A stretch of DNA of 21,077 bases. Source: Fragilaria crotonensis. Taxonomy: Eukaryota > Bacillariophyta > Fragilariophyceae > Fragilariales > Fragilariaceae. Position 1 is the stretch's first letter. The number at the start of each line of letters is the position of its first letter. Positions 8,012 to 17,822 of this stretch are shown in pieces. The translations under genes were made by a program, and so were the position numbers. Location: contig JAKSYS010000827.1 in NCBI GenBank assembly GCA_022925895.1, positions 1 through 21,077 of the forward strand, in the 5' to 3' direction. The notes under the pieces were generated by a model that was not told where the DNA came from, made no database searches, and saw only the letters and a program-made list of their open reading frames with translations.

Positions 8012-11000
8012 GTAACCTAACAGAGCCGCACCATTCGCCAAATTTATTTGGCGTTCGAGACGAAGTAATCACAAAAAAACGCTCAACACAGACCTCACAA
8101 TTTTCCACCCTGCAAGATCAAAGTTTTTCCCGCTATCAACAGACAATCGCAATAGGGGAAGAAAGTACACAACGCACAAGAATAACGTCACTACGCCCTT
8201 TACCAACCATATCAAAATTACTCTTTCCATCATCCCGTCCTGGCAGACACTGCTGGGAAAACCCAATCGACACGCATCCACAAGAAAGTTATGGAGACAG
8301 TATACAACAAAAAGATCCGAACAATATTCGAATCTTTTTTCAAAATGTCAAAGGATTGACACACACAACCGGGATGGAGGATTATTACTACTATATACAG
8401 GGACTAACATCCATGCACATCGACATTGCAGGATTGTCGGAAACTAATACGGCATGGCAACATTTTCATCTACAGTCAGATTTTCGAAAACAAATCAGGA
8501 AGTACTACCGGCAGAGCAGAGTCCATTTCGGTTATCCAGCAAAAGAAATTGATCAATGCTCTGAACGTACCTCGTTTCAACCGGGGGGAAATTTAACCCT
8601 GGTAAATGGAAATCTCGCATCAAGCAGTTTTGGCAACTCGATCGAAGATCCAACAGGTCTTGGTAGGTGGAGCGGTATATCCTTTCGCGGGAAAGGGAAA
8701 TTCCTCTTAACGACGATTACAGCCTATCGCACATGTGGGGGAAATCACAGAACTGCGTCACTTGGAAGCACATACAGTCGGGAATATCATTACTTCCGAG
8801 ACCGCGGTCACACACAACCTCAACCTCGAAGACTCTTCCTCCAGCATTTAGAAACCGAAATTAAAAAACTCCAAAGTGCTGGACATGCTATCATCTTGAT
8901 GTTGGATGCAAACTCGGATTTTACCGACTCTCATTTTGTACGCATGATAGAATCGTGCGAGTTAAGCGATTTGCATCGTAAGACTCCAGCGCCATCTACG
9001 TACATACGATCCAAAAATCGGAGAATTGACTACATTCTGGGTTGCCCAATCATGCAGAGCAAAATGACGCGATCGGGCACATTGGCGTATTCAGAGGGAC
9101 CTCAATCAGATCACAGAGGGCTTTTCGCAGATTTTGAGATTTCGGAACTCCAAAGTTTCCTATCGGTACCATCAATACCGAATACAGCAACAAGATACCT
9201 TCATACTGGAAATCCAGAACTTGTGTCGTCATACATTCAAAGTATGATAACATATTACACGGAACATAACATGATACGACGAATCGAAGACCTCCACGCA
9301 AACCAGAGCCAGATGACAAAAGAAGAGATACAAGATAAGTTAATCCGTTGGGATCGCGATCAGGGTCGCGCAATGAAGATGGCTGAGAACAAATTACGCG
9401 TACCACCAAAAAAGTACGCGTGGTCACCAACGTTACGAAACACAGCAATTCTATGCAAGTACTGGAAACTTCGACTCCATGAATCAACAAAGCACCTCAA
9501 TTATCGGAACACCTTTCGTCGCTGGCAACAGAAAGTACAGAATAGCGATCCGACTTTCGTGCTCCCAGACCTGGAGAAGGACCTGTCCGTAGATGACATT
9601 CGGCTGAACCTGTCCAAAGCGACAAAGGCCTTTCGAAGAGCACAACAACAATCGATACCCTTGAGACAACAAACGTATGAGTCGCTGATCACAATATATT
9701 CGGAAGACGAGGATCCGACCACTCGAAAAGAGTCATTACGCAAACTAAAAATTGTGCAAAGAACCATCGATACAGAAGTGTGCAGGAAAATTTTCGAGAC
9801 ATCCGCAACATTCTTAAACCAACTTCCCATTCGGCCATATCACAAATACAGGTGCCAAGACAATCACAAGAGGCAAACGAACTTTCCGGAAAAGAAATGC
9901 ATGAGTGCTTATCATCGACACCAAAGGAAGACATAATATGGGACACTATCATTGATAGAGAAGCTATCGAGCGACATCTGCTTCACTACAATCGAGAAGC
10001 TTTCCGTGCAGCAGCGGCATCGCTATGCGGGCATGGAGTCATATACCAAGCGATCACTTTTTCCAGTTTATCTCCCCAAGCAGAGACATTACTAAAGGGC
10101 ATGGTTCCAGAATCTTGGCATGGAGACAATACCATACTTAAGGAATTCTTGGCGTCGTTCGCGATCCCGCAACATGTTCAGGACACGGAAAAAATTGTCA
10201 CAACTATTTCAGAAAATGATGTGAGCAACGGCTTCAAAAAATGGACAGAATCAACGACAACATCACCCTCGGGTCGTCATTTAGGCCATTATAAAGCACT
10301 GATACAAGATCCGACTTTACTCCGATGTCTAACACTTTTTCTCGACATAATTCTCAGCAATGGATTGACGATCCCACGATGGTGCGAGGCGACCAACGTG
10401 ATGATAGAAAAGGACCCTGGAAGCCCAAGAATTCACAGACTACGAATTATACATTTATTCGAAGCAGACTTCAATTTCATCTTGAAGCTCATGTGGGGAC
10501 ATAGATTAGTTCGTCGCGCAATTGAATTGGACTTGCTCCATCAGGGACAACACGGATCGATACCTGGACGGACGACTCTGGACCCTATCATGCTAACGCA
10601 ACTGACATCGGACATTTCCAGGGTACAAAAGACAAACATGATACGTTTCGACAACGATGCATCTGCTTGCTACGATCGAATTATAGTTGCACTAGGAATG
10701 CTAGCAGCCAGACGATGCGGAATGCCGGATAATGCCATCAGCACCCATGCTGACGCACTCAAATGGATGAGGTACAAAGTGAAAACAATATATGGAATCT
10801 TGGAGGACAACTATAGCGGGACCGAATTTGAACCACTATTTGGAACAGGACAAGGAAGCGGAGCCTCCCCGGCAGTATGGTTATCTCTGGTTGTTATTTT
10901 GCTACACACACTGGATAGATTGATACCAGAACGCATGTCGTTTTCCACCCCAAACGGAAAGATACAACACGAACGTCTCACCGACGCGTACGTGGACGAT

Positions 11001-13861
11001 ACGTCGTTAGGCTTCACTGATCATCAATCAGCTTTAAGTTACGAGGAACTAATCAATCGGCTTCAATCAGTTGCACAAACATGGTCGGATTTATTGGAAC
11101 TTTCGGGAGGCACTTTAAATTTTTCGAAATGCTCTTGGTACGTCATCTATTGGGAATGGGACAAAGGCCGTCCTCGCCTTCGTAAATTAAAGCATACAGA
11201 TCCGTCTATAACACTCAGATCATCACTTGATCACACTCATCCAAAACGAGAAGTGAGAATTACAAGAAAAGAACCCGAAGATTCTATACGAATGCTTGGC
11301 GTGTTTTTGTCACCTACTGGCAACAACGTCGGCCAATTACAACAGTACCAACACAAGGCAAAGGCATTCGCGTCAAAACTACACTCCCCACGCCTCACAG
11401 CATCCGACATCCGAACTTTCCACAGATCAATTTATGTCCCAACGATGCGGTATGGATTGACCGCCACTATTGCCACTGCGCAAGAATTGCAGAAGATCCA
11501 GTCAGGAGTAATCGCATCCATGCTACAAAAAATGCACGTAAGCAGCAAAATACCAACTGCAATACGACACGGTCCAAAGGCTCTTGGTGGACTAGACATT
11601 TATGACCTTCGAACTGAAATCGGAATCGAACAATTAAAGTTCCTCAGGGATGCCTTGTTTTCAAATTCATCCGCCGGAAAACTGATTATGATTAATTTAC
11701 ACATGATGCAACAAGAGGCAGGAGTCGATTTTCCTCTTCTCGAGCATCCATCGGAACCTGTTCCATACATCACAACCACATGGCTCTCATCTGTCCGGGA
11801 CTTTATGGCAGATCACAATATCAAAATCACCATCACCGATCAGCCCGGTCTCACACCTCAAAGCACAAATGATGAATTTATTATGCAACGTCAACATCTT
11901 AGCCGATACACCACCGAACAACAACGAGATATCAATTTGGTCCGTCTGTATCTCCAAGCGACGACATTGGCAGATCTTACCGACTTATCACGACCAGAGG
12001 CAATATCACGATACTCACTCGATGGAATGCGAAAGCCTGATGCCACATATGGAAATAAATGGCCTCGTCAAGAAGAACCATCTCGGCCACAAAAACGCCT
12101 GTGGCAACGATACATAAAGTCATGTTTCCTTCGGTATGTGCCGATGTGGAAAAAACCACCAATCACTGCTCGAGAAGTTCAAGAAAATCCAACAATACAC
12201 GGAGTGCCTCAAATCCCCATCGTGCAAACAGACGATCCAACAAGTTTTCCGAATCTCATGACATACATTAAGAGTCTCCCTCGAACTCAACGCAGGATGA
12301 TATCAGACGTCAAACAGGTTGCTACCGACCTTCAGATCTGGAGGGCTTTCCGATCTCGCGAGCGTCTCACAATTGCGTCCGACGGTGGTTTAGACGGACA
12401 ACACGGGACCTTTGGATGGGTACTCGCCACAAAAAAATTGACTCTTTTCGAATGCGGGGGCCCAGTAGATGGACCCTTCGATACGATATCCTCAACACGC
12501 AGCGAATTGTGTGGCTACGCTTCGGCCTTGCTATTGATCACGGCAGTGGCACGGAACTGGGGTTTACGTCACCGTTGTACCTTCCGCTGGATCACCGACA
12601 GCAAATCTGCCCTATCCAGAGCTATTCGCATGGTCCGTATAAGGTCACGCTTAACCCGACTGCCACCAGACTCAGACTTATTGACAATGATCAGCAGCCT
12701 TATGTGGGAACTTCGACGCTCGATTATAATGAAATGGGTGAAGGGTCATCAGGACAAACTCACAGCGTATGACACTCTTTCAACCGACGCAAAATTGAAC
12801 ATGACAGCTGATTTCCTTGCTACGCGGTATAGACTCCGAGGCAGGATTAAACCGACATCACATTTGGATCATCCATCAACGCAGCGCATATCCATCGTTC
12901 TGAACGGCACCCGGTTAACTAGCCAAATTGATGAATGTATCCGGTATCATATAAACGGATATCAAATGCGTCTTCACATGCAAAGCAAGCGACACTGGAG
13001 CAACAGCACCTGGGATCAAGTCGATTTCGATCTTTATGGAAAACATCACCAACGCATGTCATCTCATATGCAAGTCTTCAAAACTAAACTATCCCATGAT
13101 CAGCTTCCACTCGGCAAAACAAGATTACACCGATCGGTGGTACATGACCAAAACATTTCTATATGCCCTTGTTGTGGCACGCACTCCGAAGACGTCAATC
13201 ACTTCTTTCGATGCCCATCAAACAACGCCATCACCAGCGGATTGCACGCGATATTGAAAGACAGCAAATTTCCTGACAGCCATCCTATCAGACGCGTACT
13301 CCACGATGGTATAAAACATTGGATAACGGATCAAAACGTGGCTTTTCAACCTTCAATTGATGGGTATCCACCAGAAATGCAAGCTTCGATTCGCCTCGCG
13401 ATACAATCGCAATCTTCTATAGGATGGGACAATGCAATTCGTGGATTCCTAAGTAAGGAATGGACAGATTTGGCTTCGAGAACTCTCCTTGCACCGAGAA
13501 AGCTGGATCTACAAAATGGACGTCGCAGAATGCAATCCATCATCAATAGCCTTTTCGAGTACGCCCGCAGTACGTGGGTATTCCGAAACGAATGTCTTCA
13601 TGGTAGAGACGAGCAGAAAAAACGAGAAACCCTCACGGCCGAAGAAGCAGAAATCAGACAGTATTATACCAACCAAAAATGCTACATTTTGACGATCGAT
13701 ACCTCTGTGATAAGAACCTGGACACTCTACTGAACTCATCGACTTCCAACAAACGAAGATGGTTACGACGAGCCAGAATTTCAAAAACAAGACAAGATAC
13801 AGACGGCCAGCGGCAATGTATGATAACAAGCTTCTTCCAGCGTACCACAACAGAAAAATGA
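8008..13861 (+). CDS. ORF2 polyprotein: AP endonuclease - RT - RNase H - CCHC - PIP motif
   Basis: ORF2p nicks target DNA and primes cDNA on it. The ATG at 8008 overlaps the ORF1 stop. Endonuclease/exonuclease/phosphatase domain (about 8320-9140): FFQNVKGL, LSETN (Glu at 8440), LTTITAYR, LMLDANSD, YIRSKNRRIDYI, and the SDHRGLFADF end motif near 9105. RT (about 10200-11500): RFDNDASACYDRI (motif A), GTGQGSGASPAVW (B), AYVDDTSLGF (C). RNase H (about 12370-12830): IASDGG, SSTRSELCGY, ITDSKSA, KWVKGHQD, MTADFLATRY. Finger CPCCGTHSEDVNHFFRC (CX2CX8HX3C) at about 13165-13216. The frame changes by -1 near 9791-9794 (T4) and near 13675-13679 (A5). The largest single open stretch is 9681-13733. With both changes bridged the protein is about 1,951 aa and ends in a basic tail with QCMITSFF. 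Confidence 0.92.
13814..13837 (+). other. PIP-box-like motif at ORF2 C-terminus
   Basis: In the -1 frame that follows the A-run at 13675 the ORF2 tail reads a tryptophan-containing basic patch (NKRRWLRRARISK), then QCMITSFF, seven more residues and a stop at 13859-13861. The octet fits the PCNA-interacting consensus Q-x-x-[I/L/M]-x-x-[F/Y]-[F/Y] at every position and sits at the extreme C-terminus, the usual place for such motifs. Binding is inferred, not shown. Confidence 0.65.
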
Positions 13862-14017
13862 GGTATCGCCACGCAACGCAGTAAATGGTACTACTGCACA
13901 TTCATATGTACAGTCGCATCATAACTCTCGCGAGCATAGCTCGCCGGAGTGGGGTACACAGTGCAGCCCGTACGGTCCGCACACGGTGCTAACCCGATAA
14001 TTAGGTTTATTTATTTA
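13862..14017 (+). other. 3' UTR of the non-LTR element with hairpin and (TTTA)3 tail
   Basis: The segment contains a perfect short hairpin GCGAGC-ATA-GCTCGC at 13930-13944 and ends in three TTTA units at 14006-14017 that abut the target-site duplication. Short tandem repeats instead of poly(A) occur in several LINE clades; the hairpin is a candidate for template recognition by the RT. Confidence 0.7.
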
Positions 14018-14031
14018 TCGGCTCAAAGGAC
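14018..14031. repeat. Target-site duplication, right copy
   Basis: Perfect match of 14 bp to 5252-5265, directly after the (TTTA)3 tail and before resumed copia integrase sequence. Confidence 0.95.
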
Positions 14032-15590
14032 CGACATTCACATGTCAATGCGGAAACGGTGGCTAAAAGGTTTCGATGCGGAATCGAGACGGCGCAGAAA
14101 ACCCTTAAGGCCACAACGCAGCGGGGCATTCGACAGGCCATGCATCCTCTCAATCGCAGGTATCGTGTGGATCATCTAAATCTCAACCGCCGTCGCTTGA
14201 ATGATACCTTTTATATGGATACCCTCTTTTCCAAGGTTAAATCGCTCGCGGGACATACGTGTGCCCAATTAATCACCAATGGCACCTTTACTCGCGTTTT
14301 CCCTATGGAGACAAAAGCGAGCGCGAATATTGCGTTGGGATCCCTGATACGCTCGTATGTGACCTCGCAACCGAGCAAACCGGTAAGAATACTGAAGTAA
14401 TGAAGTTAATTCGTCGCATGCACATCAAATCACGGATGGCCGAGAAGGGCCGTGGCATCACTCAGAATCATCGCGCGGAAGCCGAGATCCGTGAAGTTAA
14501 AACCAAATGGAAAGCTCGTATGCGCTCCAACCAAATCCCATCTCGACTGTGGGACTATGGACTGGTCTATATTGCTGAAATCCAATCCCTTCTTGCACGT
14601 GGTGCAGACCACCGACCAGGTTTGGAGCGCGTTACTGGACATACCGTTGACATTTCCGAGTGGCTCGATTTTGATTTCTTTGAGCGAGTTTGGTATTGGA
14701 ACCAACGGAAAATGGATATGACCGATGAGCAGGCATGCATCGGACACTGGCTTGGTATTTCCCATCGCGTCGGAAGCGACATGACTTATTGGATTTTGAC
14801 CGAATCTGGCAAGGTCATTGCTCGCTCAACCGTCCAGCACATCACGGTTGCTGATATGGCGACTGACGAGATGCAAGCACGTGTTCGAACCTTTGATTCT
14901 AACCTTGCTGACCGCCTTAATGACGATAACTTCACTGTTTTCTCGCCCGATCACGCCTTTTACCTCCAAGACGACGATGACGGGGACGACCCCCTTCGTG
15001 ATCCCGATTCTATTCCGCCAGATGCAGAATACGGGGACATGTTGCAGCATGATAAGCTCGAAGCTGATGACACCGAATTTGAGAGTTTTGATAAGTACCT
15101 TGGTGCCGAATTCTTTGTCAACGATAATGGTGAAACAGTTCCGGCGAAAGTTGTGAAACGAGCGAGAGACAACGACGGTAATCCCATTGGTAAGCAACAT
15201 CCTAACCCTTTAATGGATACTCGAGCATATGATTGCGAACTTGGAGATGGTACGGTATATCGCTACACTGCCAACGTGATAGCGGAGAACATTTTTGCCC
15301 AGTGCGACGACGAAGGGCGACGACAGGCTGTCCTCCAAGAGATAACGGATCACAGGCGTGACAAGACAGCTATTCACATTACTAACGGATACACGATTAC
15401 CAAGCGTGGACGAAGAATTCCAAAGACAACAACCAAAGGCTGGCAGTTATTGTGTCAGTGGCGTGACGGTACATCCGATTGGGTTGCGTTGAAGCACCTC
15501 AAGGATTCGAATCAATACAGCTTGCCGAATATGCCGTTGCTAATCGCTTGCAAGAGGAGCCAGCCTTCAAATGGTGGGTTTCAAACACTT
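14032..15590 (+). CDS. Copia integrase, catalytic and C-terminal part after the nested insertion
   Basis: Integrase joins the cDNA copy to host DNA. The frame resumes in phase from 5265 with RHSHVNAETVAKRFRCGIETA and the conserved TTQRGIRQAMHPLNRRYR. The DDE residues are visible: Asp at 14218-14220 in FYMDTLFSKVKSL, Asp at 14361-14363 in LVCDLATEQTG, and Glu at 14478-14480 or 14484-14486 in HRAEAEIRE, about 38-40 residues later. A long C-terminal region follows with an acidic stretch (YLQDDDDGDDPLRDPD) and DGTVYRYTANVIAENIFAQCD, typical of the copia integrase tail before RT. The frame drops by -1 near 14338 (GGG run) and near 15509 (gaatcaa). Confidence 0.88.
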
Positions 15591-16374
15591 TGAGAACTCG
15601 GAATCGGATTATTGCAAAAGTCAAACGTAGGTATTGGAAAACGAATTACAAGTATGGGATACGCCTTCCACATTCGGTTCAAGAGGCGCTTCAAATCGAC
15701 AAGGAGACGGGGACTGATTTTGGTGGCAGGCAATACAGAAAGAAATGAAGAAAGTTATGGTTGCGTTTGAATATGACGATCAGGTAACACCCGAACAAGT
15801 ACGAAATGATCCGGATAAGTATGTGGGTTTTCAGGAGATCAAGTGCCACATGATATTCGACGTGAAGATGGACCTTACGAGAAAAGCACGTTTTGTCGCC
15901 GGAGGACACATGACTGAACCACCACCGAGTATTACCTATTCGTGTGTTGTTAGCAGGGATAGCGTTCGACTTGCGTTCCTCATCGCAGCATTGAATGATC
16001 TTGATATTACGGCCTGTGACGTCGGGAACGCCTACCTCAATGCACCGTGCAGAGAAAAGATCTGGTTTGTAGCGGGACCTGAGTTTGGATCACGGCAGGG
16101 AACGGTAATTAAGGTTGTCAGAGCATTATACGGTTTGAAGTCAAGTGGTGCTGCTTGGCGATCAATGTTCAACTCAACCATATTGGAAATGGGTTTTGTC
16201 CCGACTGTAGCGGACCCAGATGTTTACCGACGTGCCAACGTAAAGCCCGATGGTTTTAAATACTATGAGTATATTCTTGTCTATGTCGATGACGTCTTGA
16301 TTATATCACACGATACTGACACACATTTAAAACGAATACAAGCGAGCTATGACTTGAACCCGGATAGTATCTGA
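15591..16374 (+). CDS. Copia reverse transcriptase
   Basis: The RVT_2-type RT copies element RNA into cDNA. Visible motifs are KARFVAGGHM, then ACDVGNAYLNAP (catalytic Asp at 16018-16020), ALYGLKSSGAAWR, and LVYVDDVLI (16282-16293). The N-terminal part (GIRLPHSVQEALQIDKETGTDF) joins in the -1 frame at a T4 run near 15718-15721. An in-frame TGA at 16372-16374 interrupts the passage to the RT/RNase H connection, where copia proteins often have Gly-Pro-Pro. Confidence 0.92.
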
Positions 16375-17378
16375 CCGCCAACGAGATACTTGGGCGCTGA
16401 CGTGCGACGACTCACGCGCCCTGGCGATACTTCTGGACGTGAATACTGGTCCCTTTCTGCTTATACTTACGTGAAGAACGCTGTTCGAAACGTGAAACAA
16501 CTATTGAAAGACGAAGGTCGTGCGTTAAAGTCCACAGCGAAGTCTCCGTTTTCTAACTCTTCATACAGACCTGAGGTTGACATGTCCGATGAATGCGATG
16601 ACGACGAGGCAGCAAGGTTTTCTCAACTGATTGGGGTACTGCGTTGGGCGGTGGAATTGGGTCGCATTGATATGTATACAGAAGTTGCATTGCTTTCGCA
16701 ACACTTGGCTTTGCCGCGTGTCGGGCATCTTGAAGCTGTATATCACATATTCGCTTACCTCAGCAAACATGAGAAATCAAGTATTATTTTTGATCCGACT
16801 GACCCGTTACCCCATACCATCACTACCGCTAAGCCGGACTGGACCCCTTTCTACAGCGACGCAGAGGAACTGTTGCCACCAAAGATGCCAGAACCGCTCG
16901 GTCACCCGGTAAATATCTATACCTTTGTGGATGCGAATCATGCTGGAAATGTTGTGACGCGCCGAAGTCATACAGGAATTCTTTTATTTGTTCAAAACTC
17001 ACCCATCCTATGGTTAAGTTGACGACAGAATACAGTTGAAACTTCAACGTTCGGGAGTGAGTTCGTTGCGTTAAGAACTGCCCGGGACATGATTATTGCT
17101 ATGAGTACAAGCTCAGGATGTTCGGGGTGCCTTTAGAGGGACCGGCACAAGTCTTTTGTGACAATCAAGGTGTTGTGAAGAATGCCAGTGTTCCTGAGTC
17201 CGTTCTGACGAAAAAGCATAATGCGGTGAATTATCATGCGGTAAGAGAAGCGGCAGCGGCAGGTGTCATGGAAGTGCATAAGGAAGACACGGCGACAAAT
17301 TTGGCAGATTTATTGACAAAGGTCTTACCATCCGATCGGCGACGTGAGTTACTTGGATCTATTTTATACAATCTTTAG
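16375..17378 (+). CDS. Copia RT connection and RNase H
   Basis: RNase H removes RNA from the hybrid during cDNA synthesis. After TRYLGADV the segment carries the copia hallmark FSQLIGVLRWAVELGRIDMYTEVALLSQH, then RNase H motifs: Asp at 16929-16931 in FVDANHAG, ETSTFGSEFVALRTA (Glu), VFCDNQGVVKN (Asp at 17159-17161), and a final NLADLLTKVL. A TGA at 17020-17022 sits where copia elements usually have a basic residue before RQNTVE. The frame drops by -1 near 17104 (gagtac, where one extra G restores the frame). The polyprotein stop is at 17376-17378. Confidence 0.92.
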
Positions 17379-17504
17379 GAGGCGACGCATCCAAGCCCAG
17401 GTTTCCGGCCATTATCTCATGGTTTAGGTACCTCCTGCGCGACTTCAAAGTCGTGGGCACACAAGCAGGTATATCGGTATATGTGATCTCCGAATCGCGG
17501 GGAC
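17379..17504 (+). other. Copia 3' untranslated region with candidate polypurine tract
   Basis: 126 bp between the pol stop and the 3' LTR. The last bases, cgcgggga just before the LTR (about 17496-17503), are the best candidate for plus-strand priming, but the tract is short and interrupted. A small inverted pair (gcgcgacttc...) is present but not diagnostic. Confidence 0.45.
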
Positions 17505-17716
17505 TGTTTAATACTGACTACTGTGATACTGGTTACTATACCACAATTCGCAAGAGGTGTCAACTGTCAACGCGGCGTCAGGATACGATTCGGATTTCTC
17601 CAGACGCATCTAATCTAGCACTTATAATACTTTTGTGTTCTTGTTTTATATCCTCTGTTGCATCCTTTGTTCCTTTTACTCTATCGTAAGTATATCGTTC
17701 CATCCAGATTTATTCA
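17505..17716 (+). repeat. 3' LTR (212 bp)
   Basis: Matches the 5' LTR end to end with two substitutions. It is 10 bp longer: an extra c near 17521, a 7-bp duplication CTGTCAA, and an extra ct near 17683. The TATA-like TATAATAC is at 17623-17630, about 200 bp upstream of the LRR start codon on the same strand. Confidence 0.95.
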
Positions 17717-17822
17717 ATCTGACCAAAAACACGATACACGCCAAAACCCACAATTTGACACATTATCAACGACACACAAATCGACGCACTGCAAACGACG
17801 TTCGAAATAAGATACGCGGACC
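17717..17822 (+). promoter_or_regulatory. LRR gene leader, cut off from its upstream by the copia insertion
   Basis: 106 bp remain between the 3' LTR and the LRR ATG. The sequence is A/C-rich, as expected for a 5' leader, and ends in a strong start context (ggaccATGg). The original upstream region would be 2258-2367 on the far side of the transposon, so native promoter elements have probably been moved 15 kb away. Confidence 0.55.

Larger units (their letters stand above)
5266..14017 (+). mobile_element. Full-length non-LTR (LINE-type) retrotransposon nested in copia integrase
   Basis: The 8,752-bp element is defined by a perfect 14-bp duplication of copia sequence and ends in three TTTA units; it has no LTRs. 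It carries a 91-bp leader, ORF1 (5357-8011), ORF2 (8008-13861) and a 156-bp 3' UTR. ORF2 has the endonuclease, RT, RNase H and CCHC finger order known from RNase H-bearing LINE clades (I/R1/Jockey-like); the exact clade cannot be assigned by eye. Removing the element and one duplication copy restores the copia frame exactly. Five -1 frameshifts and one TGA interrupt its ORFs, but all conserved catalytic residues examined are present. Confidence 0.95.
2368..17716 (+). mobile_element. Ty1/copia LTR retrotransposon, split by a nested non-LTR element
   Basis: The element is bounded by LTRs that begin TGTTTAATAC and end TTATTCA. The tetranucleotide ATCT flanks both sides (2364-2367 and 17717-17720) and probably reflects the target duplication, although copia elements usually make 5 bp. 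Without the inserted element and one copy of its 14-bp duplication it is about 6.58 kb, with one gag-pol of about 1,909 codons. The domain order protease, integrase, reverse transcriptase, RNase H is diagnostic of copia rather than gypsy. Eight frameshifts and three in-frame TGA codons interrupt the polyprotein. The LTRs differ by only two substitutions, so the insertion is recent. It lies 106 bp upstream of the LRR gene, in the same orientation. Confidence 0.95.

Noticed and set aside
9681-9936. Programmed -1 frameshift between the endonuclease and RT parts of ORF2
   Set aside because: I scanned the overlap for an X-XXY-YYZ slippery heptamer in the correct phase and found none. A lost T at 9791-9794 explains it and fits the window-wide pattern.
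2368-17716. Single large composite or virus-like element carrying two RTs
   Set aside because: The 14-bp duplication, the in-phase resumption of integrase and the different RT/RNase H types show two independent elements, one nested in the other.
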